From: Planctomycetaceae bacterium
GTDB taxonomy: Bacteria > Planctomycetota > Planctomycetia > Gemmatales > Gemmataceae
NCBI GenBank assembly: GCA_013823135.1
Contig: PNLP01000046.1
Coordinates: forward strand, 1 to 55,635
Length of the DNA: 55,635 nucleotides
Direction of reading: 5' to 3'
Shown here: positions 22,672-30,229 of the stretch, piece after piece
Numbering within the stretch: position 1 is the stretch's first letter
Layout of the letters: every line of letters starts with the position of its first letter
Notes under the pieces: model-generated
Told to the model about the DNA's origin: nothing
Database searches by the model: none
The model's input: only the letters and a program-made list of their open reading frames with translations
Program-made: the position numbers and the translations under genes

Positions 22672-24621
22672 ATGGCCAAGACCCTCGACCGACGCTCCGC
22701 CGATTCCGATTCCCACGTCTGGAAGCTGCACGATGCTTTCGAGACCTACGGAATCAAAAACTGGGGCAAGGGATACTTCGGGATTAACAAGAACGGGCAC
22801 GTCACCGTCCATCCGGACAAGAACCCGGAACGCAGCATCGACCTCAAAGACCTCGTCGACCAAATCCGCACCCGCGGCATCCAGCCGCCACTCCTCCTCC
22901 GCTTCAGCGGCATCCTCGAACACCGCATCGGCGAGATCTCAGGCGCGTTCAACAAGTCGATGACCGAGTACGGCTACACCGGCAACTACCACTGCGTGTA
23001 CCCGATCAAGGTGAACCAGCAGCGGCACGTCGTCGAGGAAGTGCTGGAGTACGGCAAGCAGCACGGTTTCGGCCTGGAAGCGGGCAGCAAGCCCGAACTC
23101 CTCGCGGTGTTGGCGCTCACCCACGGCTTCGGCGACACGCCGATCATCTGCAACGGCTTCAAGGACGACGAATTCATCAAGATGGTCGTGTTCGCGAAGA
23201 AGATCGGCAAGAACATCATCCCCGTGGTGGAGAAGTTCACCGAGCTCGAACTGCTCGTGAAGTACATGGAGGAACTCGGCGTTCGCCAGCCGATCGGCAT
23301 GCGGGTGAAGCTCGCGAGCCGCGGAAGCGGCCGCTGGCGTGGTTCGGCCGGCTATCGCTCGAAGTTCGGCCTGACGCTCACGGAAGTGCTGGATGCGTAC
23401 AAGTACCTGGACAGCAAGGGGCTCGGCGACTGCTTCCAGATGACGCACTTCCACATGGGCTCGCAGGTCTCGGATATCCGCAAGGTGAAGGACGCGCTGA
23501 CGGAAGCGGCCCGCGTGTACGTCGAACTGTACCGCCTCGGTGCCGGGCTGAAGTACATCGATGTGGGCGGCGGCCTGGGCATCGACTACGACGGCTCGCA
23601 AACGGCCTTCGAAAGCAGCATGAACTACACGCTGCAAGAGTACGCCAACGACGTGGTGTATCGCATCAAGCAGGTGTGCGACGAAGCGGGCGTCCCGCAC
23701 CCCGCGATCATCTCCGAGAGCGGCCGAGCCACGGTCGCGTACCACTCCGTTCTCGTGTTCGACGTGCTGGGAACCTCGGACTTCGACGACTGCACCGCAC
23801 CGGAATCGCTCCCCGAAGACGCCCCGGAACCCGTCAAGGAAATGTTCAGCAACTACAAGGAGTTGAACAAGAAGAACTTCCTGGAGCTGTATCACGACGC
23901 CAGCGAGCAGATGGAAAAGACGCTGACGCTGTTCAACCTCGGGCACCTGAGCGTAGAACTGCGGGCGCTCGCGGAACGGCTGTTCTGGGCGTTCGGACGC
24001 AAGTTGCAACGCCTCGTTCGCGACATGGACTACGTTCCCGAGGAACTGAGCGGACTCGACGCGATGCTCTCGGACACCTACTTCTGCAACTTCTCCGTGT
24101 TCCAGAGCATGCCCGACTCGTGGGCCATCAAGCAGTTGTTCCCGCTGATGCCGATTCACCGGCTCACGGAAGCCCCGACGCGGCGAGCCGTGCTGGGCGA
24201 CATCACCTGCGACTCGGACGGCAAGGTCGATCAGTTCATCGACCTGCGCGACGTACGAAACACGCTGGAGTTGCACCCGTATGACGGAAGCGAGCCGTAT
24301 TACATCGGAGCATTCCTGCTGGGTGCGTACCAGGAAATCCTCGGCGACCTCCACAACCTCCTCGGCGACACGAACGCGGTCCACGTTTCGCTCGATGAGG
24401 ACGGCACGCCGTCGATCGACTCCGTGGTGAAGGGCGACACGGTGACCGAGGTGCTGAACTACGTGCAGTATTCGGCCGAGAAGCTTACGGACCGGATGCG
24501 GAAGGATGTGGAGAAGGCCGTGCGTCACGGTCGCATCACGCCCGCGGAAGCCAAGCACTTCCTCAAGTTCTACGAGAACGGCCTGGAAGGCTACACCTAC
24601 CTGGAAGAGCCCAGCGCGTGA
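22672..24621 (+). CDS. speA: Biosynthetic arginine decarboxylase
   Basis: SpeA decarboxylates arginine to agmatine in polyamine synthesis and uses pyridoxal phosphate (PLP). The 649-residue protein shows YPIKVNQQRHVVEEVL with the PLP lysine K113, GLEAGSKPELLAVLAL, THFHMGSQVSDIRKVKDAL, IDVGGGLGIDYDGSQT, ISESGRATVAYHSVLVFDVL, and later DTYFCNFSVFQSMPDSWAI with the catalytic-region cysteine. Length and order match the family. The start is ATG at 22672 rather than an in-frame GTG at 22654; an AAGG element precedes it, and MAKTLDRR fits. The two small genes of a toxin-antitoxin pair follow 17 bases later on the same strand and may be read through from speA. Confidence 0.95.
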   Translation: MAKTLDRRSADSDSHVWKLHDAFETYGIKNWGKGYFGINKNGHVTVHPDKNPERSIDLKDLVDQIRTRGIQPPLLLRFSGILEHRIGEISGAFNKSMTEYGYTGNYHCVYPIKVNQQRHVVEEVLEYGKQHGFGLEAGSKPELLAVLALTHGFGDTPIICNGFKDDEFIKMVVFAKKIGKNIIPVVEKFTELELLVKYMEELGVRQPIGMRVKLASRGSGRWRGSAGYRSKFGLTLTEVLDAYKYLDSKGLGDCFQMTHFHMGSQVSDIRKVKDALTEAARVYVELYRLGAGLKYIDVGGGLGIDYDGSQTAFESSMNYTLQEYANDVVYRIKQVCDEAGVPHPAIISESGRATVAYHSVLVFDVLGTSDFDDCTAPESLPEDAPEPVKEMFSNYKELNKKNFLELYHDASEQMEKTLTLFNLGHLSVELRALAERLFWAFGRKLQRLVRDMDYVPEELSGLDAMLSDTYFCNFSVFQSMPDSWAIKQLFPLMPIHRLTEAPTRRAVLGDITCDSDGKVDQFIDLRDVRNTLELHPYDGSEPYYIGAFLLGAYQEILGDLHNLLGDTNAVHVSLDEDGTPSIDSVVKGDTVTEVLNYVQYSAEKLTDRMRKDVEKAVRHGRITPAEAKHFLKFYENGLEGYTYLEEPSA

Positions 24622-24638
24622 ATCGGGGGGAGTGATTC

Positions 24639-24824
24639 ATGTCGGATAAGCAACGAGTCATGGAAGCCATCCAGCGCATGCCTGAATCGGCCACGCTGGA
24701 GGAAATCCGTGAGGCAATCGCGATCCTGGCTGCGATTCGTCGCGGGGAAGTTGCTGCCGACGCTGGGAAGATCATCCCGCACGAAGAGGTAAAGCGGATG
24801 TCTGCCGCATGGACTTCGCAATAG
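24639..24824 (+). CDS. Putative antitoxin of a RelE/ParE-type pair
   Basis: A 61-residue protein. Its first half (MSDKQRVMEAIQRMPESATLEEIREAIAILAAIRRG, positions 1-36) is two helices like those of small ParD/addiction-module antitoxins, with MPESATLEEI a common entry. The end (IIPHEEVKRMSAAWTSQ) has a short basic segment. It overlaps the toxin start by 16 bases, the normal arrangement for translationally coupled pairs. The GGGGGAG ribosome binding site is strong. The call rests on size, position and overlap more than on sequence. Confidence 0.75.
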   Translation: MSDKQRVMEAIQRMPESATLEEIREAIAILAAIRRGEVAADAGKIIPHEEVKRMSAAWTSQ

Positions 24825-25111
24825 TCTGGACCGAACCTGCGCTCGCTGACTTTGAATGTATCATCCAGTACATCCAAACTCGCAACCCAACTGCGGCCGA
24901 ATCCGTCCGCATCTCGATTCTTGAAACTGTCGAACTCCTTGCCCGGTTCCCATTGATTGGTCCGCGATACGAGCGAGATCGAACAGGTCGGGTGAGGGAA
25001 ATCCTGTGTGGCGTATACCGCATCTTTTACCGAGTCGATGAGTCTGGACAGCAAGTCGAAATCCTGACGGTCTGGCATGGATTCCGCTCCGAACCAAGTC
25101 TGCCAGACTGA
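24809..25111 (+). CDS. RelE/ParE-family toxin
   Basis: A 100-residue toxin-like protein. Visible are IVWTEPALADFECIIQYIQ (typical W-E-A--DL--I--YI), the loop ARFPLIGPRYERDR, REILCGVYRIFYRV (the R--LCG-YRIFYRV core strand) and the final VEILTVWHGFR with the conserved VWHG-R. This is the ParE/RelE fold; the target, ribosome or gyrase, cannot be read from sequence. It overlaps the antitoxin gene and probably shares its transcript. Confidence 0.88.
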   Translation: MDFAIVWTEPALADFECIIQYIQTRNPTAAESVRISILETVELLARFPLIGPRYERDRTGRVREILCGVYRIFYRVDESGQQVEILTVWHGFRSEPSLPD

Positions 25112-25175
25112 CTCTGCTTCAGCCGGTGACCGAAGACCGGGAGTCGATCGTACCAACGACCAGTAAACGTGAATC

Positions 25176-25640
25176 GTGCTTCCCTTCCATGTGCATTACT
25201 CCCTGACACGTCGGCAGCGGGTGGGCGAGTTGCTCCCCTGGCTGCCGGCGCTCGCTGCGAGCATCGGCTTCGGGATCGGCGGTGTGTACCTCTCCAGCGC
25301 CGTCACGCTGTGGTTCCTTCTGTTGTTCCTGCTACCCATCATCTTCTACCGCGGGTTGCTCGTTCTTCTCATCGACCTCGCAACCCGTTCACGGCAACCC
25401 GTTGAACTGACCGTGGACGAAACCACGCTCTGGGTTCAGTTCGACTCTGTGCGACGCAAGTTCGCACTCGACGACATTTTTCAGATGTACCGGACCGACG
25501 ACATGTGGACGTTGCTGCATCGCGACAATTCCTCGCTGCACATCCCCGTGGGCGTGCTCACGGAGGAACAACTGAAGTATCTGAAGTCGTTCGCGCGCCG
25601 CGCAGCCGAGGAACGCAAGGCGATCGAACGTCAGCATTGA
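25176..25640 (+). CDS. YcxB-like membrane protein
   Basis: A 154-residue protein. Two hydrophobic helices lie at about 20-40 (LLPWLPALAASIGFGIGGVY) and 46-65 (WFLLLFLLPIIFYRGLLVLL), followed by a soluble C-terminal domain (PVELTVDETTLWVQFDSVRRKFALDDI, shown in part) like the YcxB domain (PF14317), a fold similar to bacterial PH-like domains. HIPVGVLTEEQLKYLKSF is the usual end of that domain. The start is GTG (MLPFHVHY). It precedes the next gene by 17 bases, so they may be one transcript. Confidence 0.7.
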   Translation: MLPFHVHYSLTRRQRVGELLPWLPALAASIGFGIGGVYLSSAVTLWFLLLFLLPIIFYRGLLVLLIDLATRSRQPVELTVDETTLWVQFDSVRRKFALDDIFQMYRTDDMWTLLHRDNSSLHIPVGVLTEEQLKYLKSFARRAAEERKAIERQH

Positions 25641-25657
25641 GTTCAGGAGATCGCGCG

Positions 25658-26314
25658 ATGGGCTTGTTCAGTTGGCTATTCGGCAAACCGAAGCGGGTGA
25701 TAAGCCGCGATGTGATCTGGTTAACGAATGCGGCGAGGGTGCGCGGAGCCACGAAGAGCGTGAATGCGCCCCTCACGAGCAATCGCTCGGTCCTCGTACT
25801 TGCCCACTTCCCCGCCGCGCTCGCCGCGTTCGGGGAACATATCATTCTCAAGAGCTGTCCACACGCCACGATCCCATCGACGCTGACGCCTGCCGCGGCG
25901 CTGGAACTCGCAATGGGTCCGCCCCGAGTCTTGCTCGGACTGGTGCGAAATCTCGAACCCGTCGAATTCCCACCGCCAGACACAGCACCGGAAAGCCCGC
26001 TTTCCGTTGTGGTGCTGGAACGCCATTTACTCCGCAAGCACGACGATCACGTTACCCACTTCGCGGAAGGGCTCGGTAGCAAGGCGGCCGTCGAGTTCCA
26101 TGTCTCGCTCGATGATCCGCTTATGGCGATGTTCGCGGGCGAGTGGGTGGCGAACGCCCTGCGTCAACTGGGAATGAAGGAGGGGGAAGCGATTGATAGC
26201 AAACTGGTGCCGCGACGAATCGAGCAGGCCCAAGCCAAGATCGCGAAGACGATTCAGACCGACGAGGATGCGGACTCCGCCGCAGAGTGGCTCGAGCGAA
26301 ACCGGGGGAAGTGA
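25658..26314 (+). CDS. Unrecognised 218-residue protein
   Basis: I do not recognise the family. The protein starts MGLFSWLFGKPKRVISRDVIWL and has alternating strands and helices: SVLVLAHFPAALAAFGEHII, LLGLVRNLEPVEFPPP, LSVVVLERHLLRKHDDHV, VEFHVSLDDPLMAMFAGEWV, and the C-terminal helices RRIEQAQAKIAKTIQ and DSAAEWLERN. No signal peptide or membrane helix. AGGAGA precedes the ATG. It sits between the YcxB-like gene and creatininase on the same strand. Confidence 0.6.
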   Translation: MGLFSWLFGKPKRVISRDVIWLTNAARVRGATKSVNAPLTSNRSVLVLAHFPAALAAFGEHIILKSCPHATIPSTLTPAAALELAMGPPRVLLGLVRNLEPVEFPPPDTAPESPLSVVVLERHLLRKHDDHVTHFAEGLGSKAAVEFHVSLDDPLMAMFAGEWVANALRQLGMKEGEAIDSKLVPRRIEQAQAKIAKTIQTDEDADSAAEWLERNRGK

Positions 26315-26392
26315 GTTCGGGCGGGACACAAGCCACACCCACCGGGTACACTGTTCAGCAACCCGCCTCATACTCCGCCGGAACTCATCACA

Positions 26393-27151
26393 ATGGAACT
26401 GTCCGAACTCGCCTGGCCCGCCGTTGCAGCATTGCCCAAAACCACACCCATTATCTTCCCGATTGCCGCGCTGGAGCAGCACGGCAAGCACATGCCGGTG
26501 TTCACCGATTCGCTTCTCTGCGGGGAGGTGATTCGCCGCGTGAAGCTCACGCCGGTCGGGGCGAGGTGCTTGTTCGCGCCGATGCAGTGGCTCGGCAACT
26601 CGCACCATCATCTCGACTTCCCCGGCACGCTCTCGGCATCGGCCCGCGTCTACCTCGACCTCATCAAGGATCTCGCGCACTGTTTCGTCTCGCACGGGTT
26701 TACGCGGATCGTCTTCGTGAACGGCCACGGCGGAAACATCGTGCCGAGCCAACAGGCGCTCTTTGAGTTGAAGCAGGAGCACCGCAACCGCCGCGACCTG
26801 CTACTGCTGTCGCTCACGTACTGGGATGCGTGCGGTGGACCGCCCACGATTCCCGGCCTCACGCAGAAGTCGATGGGTCACGCCTGCGAATGGGAAACGT
26901 CGATGGTGCTGCGGATCGCCCCGCAACTCGTGGTTGGCGATCACACCAAGGTTCCCGAAGTGCCACACGGAAAGGGGTTGGCCCCTGGCTACCGCGCATG
27001 GGTCATGCCGGACCGCAGCGAACCCGGGCACATCGGCAACCCTGCCGCCGCGACCCCAGAAAAGGGCGAGGCGTTGTTCGAGTTCTTCTCCGCGGGCGTC
27101 GCGTCATATCTCGAACGTGTCATCGCCTGGGATGGTTCGTGGGATTGTTGA
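26393..27151 (+). CDS. Creatininase family amidohydrolase
   Basis: A 252-residue creatininase-family protein, zinc-dependent enzymes that open ring or chain amides; the exact substrate is not shown. Present are IFPIAALEQHGKHMPVFTDS (E-QHG-HLP--TD metal site), APMQWLGNSHHHLDFPGTL, HGFTRIVFVNGHGGN (NGHGGN), and GHACEWETSMVL (the conserved H-GE-ETS block with a C in place of G). Cytoplasmic, no signal peptide. It is followed 10 bases later by the MFS gene on the same strand, so the substrate may be imported by that transporter. Confidence 0.88.
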   Translation: MELSELAWPAVAALPKTTPIIFPIAALEQHGKHMPVFTDSLLCGEVIRRVKLTPVGARCLFAPMQWLGNSHHHLDFPGTLSASARVYLDLIKDLAHCFVSHGFTRIVFVNGHGGNIVPSQQALFELKQEHRNRRDLLLLSLTYWDACGGPPTIPGLTQKSMGHACEWETSMVLRIAPQLVVGDHTKVPEVPHGKGLAPGYRAWVMPDRSEPGHIGNPAAATPEKGEALFEFFSAGVASYLERVIAWDGSWDC

Positions 27152-27275
27152 TGGTGGGTTGTGGGTAGTTGCTGGTTGGCACGCAAAACAACGAACGCGG
27201 AGCGACTCGATACCGTGAACGATCCACAACCCGCAACCCACAACCCACAACACCCCTCACACAATCCACAATCGC
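27143..27275. repeat. Imperfect inverted repeat spanning the MFS gene start
   Basis: gattgttgatggtgggttgt and gggt on the left are mirrored by acccacaacccacaacac and acaatccacaatc on the right, around about 50 bases. The left arm is at the end of creatininase and the right arm is inside the MFS reading frame (NDPQPATHNPQHPSHNPQ). Confidence 0.7.
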
Positions 27276-28525
27276 CGTGGCGCTGGTGGGTCTGCGGCAT
27301 CCTGATGTTCGCCACCCTGCTGAACTACATGGATCGGCAGGTGCTGCCGCAAATCGCGACGGAGTTGCTGAAGGACTACGGCCTCGACAACGCACGCTAT
27401 GGCAAGGTTGGGCGGAACTTCGCGTGGGCCTTCGCGGTGGGGTCGATCTTCTTCGGCCTCATCGCCGACCGCATCGGCCCACGGCTCTTGTATCCGTTCG
27501 TGCTCATTGGTTGGTCGGTTGCAGGTTTGGCCACACCACTCATGGCGGACCCGCGGTTCACGTCACTCCTCGAAGATCCCGCTGAACCGGGGACCGGGCC
27601 GTACCTCTGGCTGCTGTATTGCCGCACGCTCCTCGGTTTCTTCGAGGCCGGGCACTGGCCGTGCGCCTTGCTCACTGCTCGCCAGATCCTCACAGCGAAG
27701 GACCGACCGCTCGGGAACGGCCTGCTTCAAAGCGGTGCCTCGCTCGGCGCGATCCTGGTTCCGCCTTACATCGCAGCGGTACGACACCTCGGCGGCGGGT
27801 GGGAAATCGCTTTCTGGACCATCGGCGTGATTGGATTGCTGTGGGTGCCCGTGTGGCTCCTTCTCGTTCGGCGCGGCGACCTCGATCATCCGACCGAAAC
27901 TCCTAACGCGGTGACTCCCGACTCGCCTAGCCCGCCGTTCGTGTGGGGGCACTTCATCTGCGTGTACGCCACACTCTTCGCCGTGATTCTCGGCATCAGC
28001 GTGAGCTGGCAGTTCATCCGCGAATGGCTGCCGAAGTACATGAAGGAGTCGCAAGGCTTCTCGGCCGACACCACGGACTTCATCGTGCCAGCGTATTACA
28101 TCTCGGCTGAACTCGGTTGCTTCGCGTTCGGGGTATTCGTGCGCTGGCTCGTGTTGCGAGGCCGCGAAGTGCATTCCGCCCGGATCACAGGATACGCAGT
28201 GTTCGCGGGGATCACGGCATCGGCTGCTCTGGTCGGGGTTGTTGGTGGTGGCTGGCCAGCGGTCGGCGCAATCATCCTGGCTGGTTTCGGCATCCTGGGA
28301 TTGCACCCATGCTATTACGCGCTCGCCCAGGAGTTGCCAACGAGGCACATGGCGTTCCTCTCCGGCATGCTCGCGGCGGCAGCGTGGTTTGCGGTCGGGA
28401 AGGTGCAGGAATTGATGGGCGCCCACATCCAGGCCACCGGCAGTTACGATCAGGGGTTCGTGCTCGCGGGCCTCGCTCCCTTGCCGGGGTTGATTGCTCT
28501 GGTGATCCTGTGGCGTAAGCGGTGA
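27161..28525 (+). CDS. MFS transporter, hexuronate-type
   Basis: A 454-residue major facilitator protein with twelve hydrophobic segments, related to hexuronate/aldonate ACS-family carriers. The family start WVCGILMFATLLNYMDRQVL is present, then IFFGLIADRIGPRLLYPF (the G-(L)AD--G motif), RTLLGFFEAGHWPCALLTAR, and PVWLLLVRRGDL before the central loop. The N-terminus is uncertain: the frame opens with GTG at 27161, inside a palindromic repeat, and a GTG at 27215 or the ATG at 27306 are alternatives. Residues 19-40, rich in NPQ, are palindrome-encoded. It shares orientation and spacing with creatininase. Confidence 0.8.
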   Translation: MGSCWLARKTTNAERLDTVNDPQPATHNPQHPSHNPQSPWRWWVCGILMFATLLNYMDRQVLPQIATELLKDYGLDNARYGKVGRNFAWAFAVGSIFFGLIADRIGPRLLYPFVLIGWSVAGLATPLMADPRFTSLLEDPAEPGTGPYLWLLYCRTLLGFFEAGHWPCALLTARQILTAKDRPLGNGLLQSGASLGAILVPPYIAAVRHLGGGWEIAFWTIGVIGLLWVPVWLLLVRRGDLDHPTETPNAVTPDSPSPPFVWGHFICVYATLFAVILGISVSWQFIREWLPKYMKESQGFSADTTDFIVPAYYISAELGCFAFGVFVRWLVLRGREVHSARITGYAVFAGITASAALVGVVGGGWPAVGAIILAGFGILGLHPCYYALAQELPTRHMAFLSGMLAAAAWFAVGKVQELMGAHIQATGSYDQGFVLAGLAPLPGLIALVILWRKR

Positions 28526-28610
28526 ACCAGGTGAGATTGCTCAGAGGCTGGGGCAAGGCAGGATCCCGAGTAAGCGACGTATCCAAGTTCGGCTGCGGAG
28601 GTCACACCGT

Positions 28611-29147
28611 ATGGCAAAGGGATTCGCAGACTTCGACTTTGCGGGGTTCTGGGAGCCGTCGGAGTATGCATTCGAACAGTATGTCGGGGCACCGCTCACA
28701 GACGCCGTCGTCGCCGCCGTCGAGCGCGACCTCGGATATAAGCTGCCTCGGGCCTACGTCGAGTTCATGCGATTCCAGAACGGTGGTATCCCCCGCCGGA
28801 CGAATCACCGGACCAAGGAGCAGACATCGTGGTCTCACGACCACATCGCCATAACTGGCCTCTACTCCATCGGCAGTGACAAGCGATATTCCCTGTGCGG
28901 TGAGATTGGCAGCCGGTTCTGGGTCAAGCAGTGGGGCTACCCGCCGATCGGCGTGTATTTCGCCGACTGCCCATCAGCCGGGCACGATATGTTATGTCTC
29001 GACTACCGGACTTGCGGCCCAAACGGCGAACCGCAAGTGGTACACATTGACCAAGAGTGGGATTACAAGATCGTGCTCGTGGCCGAGACCTTCGAGGCGT
29101 TCATCCGCGGCCTTGAGGACGGCTCGGCGTTCGAGTCAGAGGACTGA
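28611..29147 (+). CDS. SUKH (SMI1/KNR4) family protein
   Basis: A 178-residue SMI1/KNR4 protein. Visible: ERDLGYKLPRAYVEFMRFQNGGIP (the E--LG--LP--Y-----NGG family start, shown in part), LYSIGSDKRYS, YPPIGVYFADCPSAGHDMLCLDYR with the catalytic-like D-CLDY, GPNGEPQVVHIDQE and YKIVLVAETFEAFIRGL. GGAGGT precedes the ATG by 7 bases. SUKH members include immunity proteins of polymorphic toxin systems, but no toxin is encoded nearby. It is much closer to the family consensus than the SUKH-like gene at 6783. Confidence 0.85.
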   Translation: MAKGFADFDFAGFWEPSEYAFEQYVGAPLTDAVVAAVERDLGYKLPRAYVEFMRFQNGGIPRRTNHRTKEQTSWSHDHIAITGLYSIGSDKRYSLCGEIGSRFWVKQWGYPPIGVYFADCPSAGHDMLCLDYRTCGPNGEPQVVHIDQEWDYKIVLVAETFEAFIRGLEDGSAFESED

Positions 29148-29186
29148 TCGAATGGCAGAGCCGCAATTGATCCCGGTGTTCATCCC

Positions 29187-30038
29187 TCAATATTCAGGCC
29201 GATGCGCACGGAACACAAGGTAGCGCATCGCACCGGTGCGGTAGGCGAGCCAGATGCGGACCAGCGTGACCGCGAAGATGCGGTTGCGGCTCGCGGTGCT
29301 CAGCAGGTATGCACGGCCCGCGGGATCGGTGAAGAATCGGCCGATCGCTCGACGCACGCAGATGGCCCACGTGTCGCGCACCTCGCGACTGATCTCCGTC
29401 ACCGCTTCCACTTCGAACCCGGCCTCCGTCAGCATGTCGCGGTATTCGGTCTCGGTCCCCATGCCGGGCAAGCGTCCCTCGCGGCAAATCGGTTCAAGCA
29501 GATTCCTCTTTTCCCACGGCCGCGCATCCTCGGACGCAATCCACGCACAGATCGCGAACCGCCCACCCGATCGCAGCACGCGGAACGCCTCGCTGAACGC
29601 TCGCGCCTTGTCGTCCATGTGCTCGCTGCTTTCGATGGCATATGCCGCATCGAACGACTGGCCTGGCAAGTCGTTTTCGAGCCAGTCGCGGAGAAGGTAG
29701 CGCGGGTTCGTGCCGACGGGGTTGGTCGCCTCGGCGAACGCCTGTTGAGCCGGCACGATGGTGAGCGCCGTGACTGCGGCGTCGAACCGCTTCGCAATGA
29801 GTCGTGCGCTCGCACCGTAGCCCGAGCCAATATCGACGACGCGATCACCGGACTGGATGTTTGCTTGCTCCGCGACGAACGCCGTGAGTTGTTCGACGGC
29901 TTCGAGCGGCGTTTCGCGACCGGTGCGCCACAAGCCGTGGTGAACGTGCTCGCCCCACACCTCGCGGTAGAGCCGGTCGAGTTCCTGGTAATGGTCAGCG
30001 ACAGTTCCAGCAGCAAGGGGACGATGCGGCTTGATCAT
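29187..30038 (-). CDS. SAM-dependent methyltransferase
   Basis: A 283-residue class I methyltransferase resembling gamma-tocopherol methyltransferase-like enzymes. Present are HYQELDRLYREVWGEHVHHG (family N-terminus), VVDIGSGYGASARLIA (SAM motif I), ALTIVPAQQAFA, DAAYAIESSEHM (motif for the acidic/aromatic position) and FRVLRSGGRFAICAW. No signal or membrane helix. The start at 30038 (MIKPHRPLA) is used; the open frame to 30188 is palindrome DNA. The acceptor substrate is unknown. Confidence 0.85.
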   Translation of the reverse strand: MIKPHRPLAAGTVADHYQELDRLYREVWGEHVHHGLWRTGRETPLEAVEQLTAFVAEQANIQSGDRVVDIGSGYGASARLIAKRFDAAVTALTIVPAQQAFAEATNPVGTNPRYLLRDWLENDLPGQSFDAAYAIESSEHMDDKARAFSEAFRVLRSGGRFAICAWIASEDARPWEKRNLLEPICREGRLPGMGTETEYRDMLTEAGFEVEAVTEISREVRDTWAICVRRAIGRFFTDPAGRAYLLSTASRNRIFAVTLVRIWLAYRTGAMRYLVFRAHRPEY

Positions 30039-30060
30039 GCAGAAGTCTCTTGGAAGATGA

Positions 30061-30220
30061 ATTAACCACAGAGAGGGTCCCCGCACAGCGGGGTGAGAGA
30101 GCACAGAGATAAAACCAACACCGAGCGAATGCAGGGTTTGAACACAACTCTTCTCTCGGTCTTTTGTCTTCCCTCTGTGCTCTCTCACCCCGCTGTGCGG
30201 GGACCCTCTCTGTGGTTAAT
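30061..30220. repeat. CACAGAG-type inverted repeat, copy 3, with 48-bp arms
   Basis: Arms 30061-30108 and 30173-30220 are perfect reverse complements (48 bp), starting attaaccacagagagggtcc, with a 64-base centre carrying accgagcgaatgcagggttt, gaacacaa and ttctctcgg. An extra gagggtccccgcacagcggg block makes this copy longer than the others. It lies between two minus-strand genes. Confidence 0.95.
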
Positions 30221-30229
30221 CCGTCTTCT

